Source of the DNA: Heliomarina sp018223035
GTDB lineage: Bacteria > Pseudomonadota > Alphaproteobacteria > Rhodobacterales > Rhodobacteraceae
Direction of reading: 5' to 3'
NCBI GenBank assembly: GCA_018223035.1
Contig: JAAEZD010000003.1
Span: 62,001 to 126,000, forward strand
Length of the DNA: 64,000 nucleotides
In this document: piece after piece, positions 57,133 to 64,000 of the stretch
Numbering within the stretch: the stretch's first letter is position 1
Layout: each line of letters begins with the position of its first letter
Made by a program: the position numbers and the translations under genes
The notes under the pieces: model-generated
What the model was told of the DNA's origin: nothing
The model's database searches: none
The model's input: only the letters and a program-made list of their open reading frames with translations

Positions 57133-58683
57133 ATGAGTGAGTGGATAGCCCTTGTAATCGTTTCCTTACTATCGGCAATTCTGACGGTAGCAATCCTTTC
57201 TCCCGGTTCCCGGTCCCCCCGATCATGGAGAAGCAAGTACGTCGCGGAAACGAACGATGACGCGGTCTGGATATTCGATGGCAACCGTTTGCTCGATGCG
57301 TCCTCTCCAGCAAGTGGGTATATAGAGGCCAGCGAGGAAAATTTTGACTGGAATACTCTGTGTGAGGTGCTGAAAACGCGCTTTCGCGATCTGCCGTCCT
57401 CGCAAAGCGAGCTGCGGCTGGCAGGGCGCGTACGGCGTCGCGCCATCGGGAAGGAAGACCCCGCAATTCTAACGATGGAATGGCTCGACGGGATTACCCG
57501 GGTCCGCATCGGCGAAAACAGTGCCGTTCAGAATGACCCGTCTCTTCTGCTCGGCCCCTCGGCAAGGGAAGAGCTCTTGCAGCTTCGGCTTGCGGTCAAC
57601 AAAACGCCCTACCCGATCTGGCAGCTCTCTGAATCGGGCGACGTGGTATGGAGCAATGCCGCCTATCAGTCTCTGGCCGCAAAGATCAGTTCGAAACCCG
57701 AATCCGAAACTTCCTGCCTGTTCCCGATCCTGCCCAGCGATGTGGAACAGTCCCGCTCACGCCGCGTGCCCGTCACCATGCTCGGCACCGGTGACCGGAT
57801 CTGGTACGATGTTTCTGTTATCGCCAATGACGAAGGTCCGCTTTGCTGCGCCGTAAACGTGAACGCAGTGGTCGAGGCGGAAAACGCACAGCGGAAATTC
57901 GTGCAGACGCTGGCCAAGACCTTCGCGCAGCTTTCCATCGGGCTGGCGATTTTCGACCGCAACCGGCAGCTCGCACTTTTCAATCCAGCGCTGATCGACC
58001 TGACCGCCCTGCCCGCCGAATTCCTCTCGGCCCGCCCCAATCTGCTCACCTTCTTCGACCGGCTGCGCGACCAGCGCATGATGCCGGAGCCCAAGAATTA
58101 CAGTGGCTGGCGCCACCAGATGGCCGAGCTTGTCGCCGCCGCCTCCGATGGCCGCTATCAGGAAACATGGTCGCTTCCGTCGGGTTCGGTCTATTCGGTC
58201 AACGGACGCCCGCACCCGGATGGCGCTATCGCCTTTTTGTTTGAGGATATCACGGCCGAGATCACGCTGACCCGCCGTTTCCGGTCGGATCTGGAAATGG
58301 GTCAGGCTGTGCTCGATGAAATCGGTGATGCCTTTGTCGTCTTTGTTCCCGATGGCACGCTGGCCCTGTGCAACAAGGCCTATCGCGATCTCTGGAATGT
58401 CGATCCAGACAGCAGCTTTACCCAAAGCACCGTCATCGACGCGACCCGGATCTGGCAACAGAATTGCAAGGCAACGCCGATCTGGGGAGAAATCCGCGAT
58501 TTCGTAAGCGCCAGCGAAAATCGTACCAACTGGGAAGCCGAGATCACGCTCCAGAACGGTGAACGCATGCTGTGTCGCGTCCGCCCCATCCTGAACGGCA
58601 CCAGTCTCATCACCTTTTCGAACCTGTCGCCCGCCAACATGGTTCAGATCAACGGGAAACCGCAGCTCGAAGTGCATAACTGA
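57133..58683 (+). CDS. PAS-domain membrane protein without kinase domain
   Basis: This 516-residue protein has one N-terminal membrane helix (about 5-24), a first PAS-like region around 155-250 (LAVNKTPYPIWQLSESGDVV), a second PAS around 270-380 (LSIGLAIFDRNRQLALFNPA) and a third around 395-500 (LDEIGDAFVVFVPDGTLALC). No histidine kinase, GGDEF or methyl-accepting domain follows, so output must go through a partner. An orthologue next to tsaE is frequent in Rhodobacterales. The function is not known. It lies 92 bp after regB on the same strand. Confidence 0.85.
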   Translation: MSEWIALVIVSLLSAILTVAILSPGSRSPRSWRSKYVAETNDDAVWIFDGNRLLDASSPASGYIEASEENFDWNTLCEVLKTRFRDLPSSQSELRLAGRVRRRAIGKEDPAILTMEWLDGITRVRIGENSAVQNDPSLLLGPSAREELLQLRLAVNKTPYPIWQLSESGDVVWSNAAYQSLAAKISSKPESETSCLFPILPSDVEQSRSRRVPVTMLGTGDRIWYDVSVIANDEGPLCCAVNVNAVVEAENAQRKFVQTLAKTFAQLSIGLAIFDRNRQLALFNPALIDLTALPAEFLSARPNLLTFFDRLRDQRMMPEPKNYSGWRHQMAELVAAASDGRYQETWSLPSGSVYSVNGRPHPDGAIAFLFEDITAEITLTRRFRSDLEMGQAVLDEIGDAFVVFVPDGTLALCNKAYRDLWNVDPDSSFTQSTVIDATRIWQQNCKATPIWGEIRDFVSASENRTNWEAEITLQNGERMLCRVRPILNGTSLITFSNLSPANMVQINGKPQLEVHN

Positions 58684-58723
58684 CCGCTTGCGGCTGCCGG
58701 TCCGGCTCGCCATTGTGCGGCTC

Positions 58724-59194
58724 ATGACCGCCGAACGCACTTTCACCCTGACCTCGCCCGAAGACAGCGCAGCCTTCGCCACCCAGCTGGGCAAAACGCT
58801 CGCGCCGGGCGATACGGTGCTGTTCTTTGGCCCCGTCGGCGCGGGCAAGACCCATATCTGCCGACATCTGGTGCAGTCGCTTCAGGATATCCCCGAAGAC
58901 GTGCCCTCTCCCACCTTCACCCTTGTTCAGGTCTACGACGGTTGCACCGGCACGATTTGGCACGCCGATCTCTACCGGCTGTCCGGCCCGGACGAGATCG
59001 AGGAACTTGGCCTGACGGATGCCTTCACCGATGCCATCTGCCTGATCGAATGGCCTGAACGCCTGGGCGATTTGACCCCGCCCGATGCCCTGACCCTTGA
59101 ACTCTTGCCCGACAAGGTGAACGAAGACAGCCGCCAACTGAACCTCAGCTGGACCGACCCGAAATGGGAAAAGAAACTGGAAATGCTCACATGA
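58724..59194 (+). CDS. tsaE: tRNA threonylcarbamoyladenosine biosynthesis ATPase TsaE
   Basis: This 156-residue P-loop ATPase assists TsaD/TsaB in t6A synthesis. Walker A is GPVGAGKTH; the family block PSPTFTLVQVYDG and HADLYRLSGPDEIEELGL follows, and LIEWPERLGDLTPPDAL near the end. ATG 58724 is preferred because codons before it read into the end of the PAS gene region and lack conservation. It overlaps the kinase gene by ATGA. Confidence 0.95.
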   Translation: MTAERTFTLTSPEDSAAFATQLGKTLAPGDTVLFFGPVGAGKTHICRHLVQSLQDIPEDVPSPTFTLVQVYDGCTGTIWHADLYRLSGPDEIEELGLTDAFTDAICLIEWPERLGDLTPPDALTLELLPDKVNEDSRQLNLSWTDPKWEKKLEMLT

Positions 59195-60195
59195 CCGACC
59201 GCGCCGATCTCGCAAAAGCATTCATCGCCGGAACCGATTGGAAGAATGCCGACCGCAGCCTTTTGGCCGGTGATGCGTCGAACCGCAGGTATGATCGGCT
59301 GACCAGAACGGAGACCGGCGGAACCGCTGTTTTCATGGACGCGCCGCCGGAAAAGGGCGAAGACATCCGCCCCTTCGTCAAGATAGCCCGACACCTTAAG
59401 GAAACCGGCTTAAGCGCCCCTGAAATCATCGCCGCGGACGAGGAAAACGGATTTCTCATCCTCGAGGATCTGGGCGACGATCTTTATTCCCGCGTCATTG
59501 CTAATGACCCCGCGCTCGAAGAGGAACTCTACAGCGCGGCGGTCGATGTGCTGATCGAACTGCACAAGGCGCCGCTCCCACCTCTTGAAGCTTACGACGC
59601 GGCGCTGATGACAGATCTGGCCGGTCTGGCGTTTTCTGAATATGCCGACCGCATAAATGGCGCGCCCGATCCGCAGGTGGCCGAGCGTTTCGCGGGGCAG
59701 TTCAATACGATCCTGCGCGATATCGAACCCGAAAATCCCGTCCTCATTCAGCGCGACTACCACGCCGACAACCTGCTCTGGCTGCCGGACAGATCCGGCG
59801 TCGCGCGTGTAGGCCTGCTGGATTTTCAGGACGCCATGTCGGGCCACCCGGCCTATGATCTCGTCTCCCTGCTTCAGGACATTCGCCGCGATGTCTCCCC
59901 CGGGGTCGAGGCGAAGATGATCGCCCATTACATCAACGAAACCGGCGTGCAGGACCACGCTTTCCGCAAGGCTTACGCGGTACTCGGCGCCCAGCGCAAT
60001 CTGCGGATTCTCGGTGTATTCGCACGGCTCGGAACGACCTATGGCAAACCCCGCTATGTCGAGATGATCCCGAAAGTCTGGGAGGTTCTCACCCGCGATC
60101 TCGAACACCCGGCTCTGGCTCCGGTCGCGGATCTTCTGCTGACCAACCTGCCCCAGCCGACGCCTGAAAACCTCGCGCTTCTTCGGGCCGAATAA
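59191..60195 (+). CDS. amgK: AmgK-like N-acetylmuramate/N-acetylglucosamine kinase
   Basis: This 334-residue aminoglycoside-phosphotransferase-fold kinase makes anomeric MurNAc-1-phosphate in peptidoglycan recycling in the Pseudomonas AmgK/MurU pathway. It has SNRRYDRL near the glycine-rich strand, FLILEDLGDDLYS in the hinge, the catalytic IQRDYHADNLLW and the metal motif LLDFQDAMSGHPAYDLVS. The ATG lies in the tsaE stop. The next gene is the matching nucleotidyltransferase with a one-base overlap. Specificity is inferred from context. Confidence 0.9.
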   Translation: MTDRADLAKAFIAGTDWKNADRSLLAGDASNRRYDRLTRTETGGTAVFMDAPPEKGEDIRPFVKIARHLKETGLSAPEIIAADEENGFLILEDLGDDLYSRVIANDPALEEELYSAAVDVLIELHKAPLPPLEAYDAALMTDLAGLAFSEYADRINGAPDPQVAERFAGQFNTILRDIEPENPVLIQRDYHADNLLWLPDRSGVARVGLLDFQDAMSGHPAYDLVSLLQDIRRDVSPGVEAKMIAHYINETGVQDHAFRKAYAVLGAQRNLRILGVFARLGTTYGKPRYVEMIPKVWEVLTRDLEHPALAPVADLLLTNLPQPTPENLALLRAE

Positions 60196-60878
60196 TGAAT
60201 GCGCCAAAAGCCATCATGCTCTTTGCCGCCGGGTTCGGCACGCGTATGGGCGAACTGACCGCTGATAGGCCCAAACCTCTTGTCAATGTACTGAAAAAGC
60301 CGCTGATCGACCACACGCTTGAAATCGTGGATAATTTCGGCCCGCTGCGCAAAGTGGTCAACACCCATTACAAGGCTCCAATGCTGGCCGATTACCTCGC
60401 CGGTCGCGATATCCTCATCTCGGACGAACAGCCGGATATCCTCGATACCGGCGGCGGGTTGAAAGCCGCCCTGCCCCTGCTGGCGGCCGATCCTGTCTTT
60501 ACCATGAACACGGATGCGATCTGGGCCGGTCCCAACCCGCTGTCCTGCCTTGCCAAGGCCTGGGATCCTAATCGCATGGACGCGCTGCTGATCTGTGTGC
60601 CGGTCGAAAACACCGTCGGTCGCGTGGGCGGCGGTGATTTCTCGCTCGACCCCGATGGCAGGCTCTCGCGCCAGGGAAATTATGTTTATGGCGGCGTTCA
60701 GATCCTCAAAACCGGCGCGCTTAAGCACATAGATCAAAAGGTCTTCTCCCTGAACCGCGTCTGGGATGACCAAAGCCAGTCCGGACGGATCTTTGGATGT
60801 GCCTATCCCGGCCGGTGGTGCGACGTCGGCCATTCTCAAGGTATCGGGCTCGCTGAACAGTTGCTAAAGAATGCATGA
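60195..60878 (+). CDS. murU: MurU-like sugar-1-phosphate nucleotidyltransferase
   Basis: This 227-residue NTP-transferase has MLFAAGFGTRMGELTADRPKP as its nucleotide-binding signature, VNTHYKAPMLADYL, TGGGLKAALPLL and MNTDAIWAGPNPL for the metal-binding Asp. This is the short MurU type that makes UDP-MurNAc from MurNAc-1-phosphate, not the longer GlmU type. It overlaps both amgK (by one base) and addB (ATGA). The AmgK-MurU pair suggests cell-wall recycling. Confidence 0.9.
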   Translation: MNAPKAIMLFAAGFGTRMGELTADRPKPLVNVLKKPLIDHTLEIVDNFGPLRKVVNTHYKAPMLADYLAGRDILISDEQPDILDTGGGLKAALPLLAADPVFTMNTDAIWAGPNPLSCLAKAWDPNRMDALLICVPVENTVGRVGGGDFSLDPDGRLSRQGNYVYGGVQILKTGALKHIDQKVFSLNRVWDDQSQSGRIFGCAYPGRWCDVGHSQGIGLAEQLLKNA

Positions 60879-63811
60879 TGTTCGAACCCAGTGACAAACC
60901 CCGCCTCTTTGCCCTGCCCCCCGGCGTCGATTTCCCGGCCGAGCTGATCAAGGGGCTGGATGCCCGTCTCGCCGGCCAATCGCCCGAAGCGCTGGCCCGC
61001 GTTCAATTGATCGTGAACACCCGCCGCATGGAACGCCGCATCCGGGATATTTACGATATGGGGCCCGCCCGGCTGTTGCCCCGGCTCTCGCTTGTCACCG
61101 ATACGGTGTACAGGGGGTGTACAGATGCTGTACGGGTTGTGACCCCCGTTTTGCGCCGTCGTCTCGAACTCGCGCAACTCATTTCCGTGCTGCTCAAGGC
61201 CCAGCCGGATCTTGCCGCGCAGTCGTCTCTCTACCATCTCGCCGATAGCCTCGCCGCGCTCATGGATGAGATGCAGGGCGAAGGTGTAAGCACCCAGACG
61301 ATCCGGGATCTAGACGTTTCGGACATGTCCGGACATTGGGCCCGCGCACAGCAATTCATTGGAATCGTTGACAGTTATCTGGGCGACGGTGAGGACAGGA
61401 TCGACCCGCAGGCACAGCAGCGGGCGCAGGCCGAAGCACTTGTAAAGGAATGGGCCGTAAACCCGCCGTCGCACCCTGTGATCCTTGCCGGTTCGACCGG
61501 ATCGCGCGGCACCACGCTGATGCTGATCGACGCGATTGCCCGGCTGCCGCAGGGGGCGGTGATCCTGCCGGGCTTCGATTTCGATCAACCGCAATCGGTC
61601 TGGGACGACATGGCCGACGCGCTGGTTTCCGAAGACCATCCGCAGTTCCGTTTCTACCGGATGATGGAAACGCTGGGACTGAACCACGAGGATGTCCAGT
61701 CTTGGACCGAGGGCAAACCCCCTTCAAAGGCGCGCAACAGGCTGGTTTCGCTTGCACTAAGACCGGCACCGTACACACACGCCTGGCTTGAGGAAGGCCC
61801 GCATCTTCAGGACATAGCGGGCGCGACGGAAAACCTGACCCTTGTTGAGGCCCCCGGCCCCCGCGCCGAAGCGCTGGCCATCGCGATGCGGTTGCGGCAG
61901 GCCGTCGAAGATGGTCAGACGGCGGCATTGATCACGCCCGACCGGATGCTGACCCGGCGGGTCAGCGCAGCGCTCGATCAATGGCGTATCCTGCCCGATG
62001 ACAGCGCGGGCCTGCCCCTGCAACTCTCCCCACCGGGGCGGTTCGTGCGCCATGTGGCGCAGCTTTTTACGCAGCGGTTGAACAACGAAAAGCTGATGGC
62101 CCTGCTGAAGCATCCGCTTTGTCACAGCGGCGCGGAACGTGGGGAACATCTGCTTCTGACGCGGGATCTTGAACTGTTCCTGCGGAAAAACGGGCCACCG
62201 TTTCCCGATGCGGAAAGCCTTGGCGCCTACCAGACACGGGAAACTGGCGATGTACCCCCACACTGGATCGACTGGCTCGTCGAGACGGTCACGGATCGCT
62301 GCGTCGAAAATCCCCTGCCGCTTGGCGAATGGATCGAGACACTTGTAACTCTCGCGGAAAAACTGGCCGCAGGCAGCCGGGCCGAGGGTAGCGGCGGGCT
62401 TTGGGAGAAGAACGCAGGCCAAAAGGCGCTCTCTGTCATCGCCGCCCTTCGGGACGAAGCGGAATACGGGGGCGAGATGACCGCCCGCGAATTCACCGAC
62501 CTGCTGGGCGCGGTTCTCAGTGGTGAAGAGGTCCGCGACCGGGACGCCCCGCATCCTCAGGTGCTCATCTGGGGCACGCTGGAGGCGCGGGTTCAGGGGG
62601 CGGATCTGCTCATCCTCGGCGGTCTGAACGAAGGCACATGGCCCGAAGCACCGTCGCCAGACCCGTGGCTGAACCGCAAGCTCAGGCATCAGGCCGGATT
62701 GTTACTGCCCGAACGGCGGATCGGGCTTTCTGCTCATGACTTCCAGCTTGCCGTGGCGGCACCGGAAGTCTGGCTGACGCGGTCGGAACGATCCGAGGAT
62801 TCCGAAACGATCCCCTCGCGCTGGCTGAACCGCATCACCAACCTGTTGCAGGGTTTGCCGGAACAAGGCCGCCCAGCGCTCGAAGCTATGCGAAACAGGG
62901 GCCGCAAATGGGTCGACTGGGCCGAAGCGATGGAAGAGGCGGAACCAATTGAACCCGCCAAACGGCCCTCTCCGCGGCCGCCGGTCGCCGCGCGTCCTCG
63001 CAAGCTGTCAGTGACGGAAATCAAGCGGCTGATCCGGGACCCTTACGCGGTCTATGCCAAGCATGTCCTGCGACTGCGGCCGTTGGATCCTCTGGTACGC
63101 GAACCGGATGCACTGCTGCGCGGCATCGTCGTGCACGAGATTCTCGAACATTTCGTCAAGGAAACACGGGACGACCCCTCCAAGCTCAGCCTCAATGCCT
63201 TCTTGGAAAAATGCAACGCGATCCTCGAAGAAAAAGTGTCGTGGCCCGTCGCCAAACGCCTGTGGCAGGCCAGAATGAAAAAAGTGGCCGAGCCATTCGT
63301 CGAAAGCGAGATTCAGCGCCAGTCGCGGGCGATACCGTTGAAATTCGAGGTCAGCGGCGGCATTTCCCTCGCGCCGCTCGACTTTCGTCTGACCGGGCAG
63401 GCGGACAGGATCGACCAGAACGAAGCGGGTGAGCTGATTATTTATGACTACAAGACTGGAACGCCGCCCAGCGCCTCGGTTCAGGCCAAGTTCGACAAGC
63501 AGCTTCTGATCGAAGCGGCGATGGCCGAGCAGGGCGCCTTTGAAAACGTGCCGATGGGCAAGGTGATCGCGGCCACCTTTATCGGCCTCGGCAGCAAGTA
63601 TAACGAGGTCGACGCCCCCCTTGTCGAGGAACCACCGGAAAAGGTGCTGGCCGAACTGCGCGAATTGATCGGCGCCTATTTCGAGCAGGATCAGGGGTTT
63701 ACCTCGCGACGTGCCCTGCAAAAGGACTCCGATGCCGGAGATTACGACCAATTGGCGCGGTTTGGCGAATGGGACCGCAGCGCCCCTTCCAATCCCGAGG
63801 ATCTCACATGA
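60875..63811 (+). CDS. addB: AddB subunit of the AddAB helicase-nuclease
   Basis: AddB (978 residues) forms with AddA the double-strand-break resection machine. It is the alphaproteobacterial, helicase-inactive type: a degenerate N-terminal domain (LPPGVDFPAELIKGLDARL), LILGGLNEGTWPEAPSPDPW in the middle, and a C-terminal PD-(D/E)xK nuclease (RGIVVHEILEHF, then ELIIYDYKTGTPPS with the catalytic Asp and Lys). It overlaps addA by ATGA. A stretch near 61110-61145 has repeated TGTAC and unusual codons, encoding DTVYRGCTDAVRVV. Confidence 0.95.
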   Translation: MMFEPSDKPRLFALPPGVDFPAELIKGLDARLAGQSPEALARVQLIVNTRRMERRIRDIYDMGPARLLPRLSLVTDTVYRGCTDAVRVVTPVLRRRLELAQLISVLLKAQPDLAAQSSLYHLADSLAALMDEMQGEGVSTQTIRDLDVSDMSGHWARAQQFIGIVDSYLGDGEDRIDPQAQQRAQAEALVKEWAVNPPSHPVILAGSTGSRGTTLMLIDAIARLPQGAVILPGFDFDQPQSVWDDMADALVSEDHPQFRFYRMMETLGLNHEDVQSWTEGKPPSKARNRLVSLALRPAPYTHAWLEEGPHLQDIAGATENLTLVEAPGPRAEALAIAMRLRQAVEDGQTAALITPDRMLTRRVSAALDQWRILPDDSAGLPLQLSPPGRFVRHVAQLFTQRLNNEKLMALLKHPLCHSGAERGEHLLLTRDLELFLRKNGPPFPDAESLGAYQTRETGDVPPHWIDWLVETVTDRCVENPLPLGEWIETLVTLAEKLAAGSRAEGSGGLWEKNAGQKALSVIAALRDEAEYGGEMTAREFTDLLGAVLSGEEVRDRDAPHPQVLIWGTLEARVQGADLLILGGLNEGTWPEAPSPDPWLNRKLRHQAGLLLPERRIGLSAHDFQLAVAAPEVWLTRSERSEDSETIPSRWLNRITNLLQGLPEQGRPALEAMRNRGRKWVDWAEAMEEAEPIEPAKRPSPRPPVAARPRKLSVTEIKRLIRDPYAVYAKHVLRLRPLDPLVREPDALLRGIVVHEILEHFVKETRDDPSKLSLNAFLEKCNAILEEKVSWPVAKRLWQARMKKVAEPFVESEIQRQSRAIPLKFEVSGGISLAPLDFRLTGQADRIDQNEAGELIIYDYKTGTPPSASVQAKFDKQLLIEAAMAEQGAFENVPMGKVIAATFIGLGSKYNEVDAPLVEEPPEKVLAELRELIGAYFEQDQGFTSRRALQKDSDAGDYDQLARFGEWDRSAPSNPEDLT

Positions 63812-64000
63812 CCCCGCGCGATGAAGCGACCGAACGTCAGGTTCAAGCGGCGCGGCCCGATGCCTCCACATGGCTTGCCGCAAATGCGGGTTCGGGCAAG
63901 ACCCGCGTTCTGACCGACCGCGTGGCGCGGCTCTTGATGGCGGGGGTTCAGCCGCAGAATATTCTTTGCCTGACCTATACCAAGGCCGCCGCCAGCGAGA
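63808..64000 (+). CDS. addA: AddA helicase-nuclease subunit, N-terminal part
   Basis: The first 64 codons of addA are present before the window ends. The Walker A motif WLAANAGSGKTRVLTDRVAR and motif Ia-type ILCLTYTKAAASE identify the UvrD-family helicase core of AddA. The ATG overlaps the addB stop. The remainder lies outside the window. Confidence 0.95.
   Translation, partial: MTPRDEATERQVQAARPDASTWLAANAGSGKTRVLTDRVARLLMAGVQPQNILCLTYTKAAASE

Noticed and set aside
61100..61145. Repeated TGTAC motifs within addB
   Set aside because: They are in frame and encode a continuous segment between conserved AddB parts; there is no sign of an insertion with ends or target duplication.

Overview
The window looks like a chromosomal segment of a Rhodobacteraceae (Roseobacter-type) alphaproteobacterium. 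The evidence is an aa3 oxidase subunit I of Paracoccus/Rhodobacter type, the RegB-SenC-RegA redox regulators close to ahcY, an alphaproteobacterial Mic60/mitofilin-like gene between hemD and hemY, and the tsaE-amgK-murU-addB-addA string. The assignment rests on gene content and order; no tRNA, rRNA, CRISPR array or intact insertion sequence was seen.

Layout. 0-8 kb is mostly core: the start of carA, yqeY, a DUF2244 gene, ctaD, a HIT protein, a MerR/CDF metal-efflux pair, a LuxR-type regulator fused to a degenerate alpha/beta hydrolase, and lipB. 8.2-10.1 kb is a decaying sugar-acid locus: an intact PfkB (KDG-kinase-like) gene beside remnants of an SDR gene, an RraA-like gene and a GntR gene.

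10.1-25.9 kb is a large, probably co-transcribed catabolic operon of eleven genes. Two tandem GntR/FCD proteins, one without a DNA-binding domain, diverge from it. The operon encodes an FAH-family hydrolase, an alpha/beta hydrolase, an amidohydrolase, a complete Liv-type ABC transporter whose LivF is fused to a Tm-1-like (UPF0261) domain, a PEP-hydrolase-family TIM barrel, a long flotillin-like SPFH protein, a free SRPBCC protein and an SRPBCC-quinone oxidoreductase fusion. The substrate is unknown.

25.9-41.7 kb is a second accessory system. It has three Rieske oxygenases, two PYROXD2-like FAD oxidoreductases, a GcvT-fold protein, a class III aminotransferase, a PotFGHI-type transporter, a phosphoethanolamine-methyltransferase-like enzyme and a BetI-like TetR regulator. 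The four transcription units of this system each carry a copy of the palindrome TGAGCGCTCA (mostly TTGAGCGCTCAA) 48-120 bp upstream of their first gene, so they probably form one regulon. Uptake and stepwise breakdown of an N-methylated amine or betaine is the most economical reading, but that is inference.

41.8-64 kb returns to core genes: hemY / Mic60-like / hemD, tsaD-gpsA-EVE, DUF2853, a UspA-AGCS symporter pair, ahcY, an HD hydrolase, a GT61 protein, regA-senC / regB, a PAS protein, tsaE-amgK-murU, addB and the start of addA. Many genes overlap by ATGA, as expected for compact operons.
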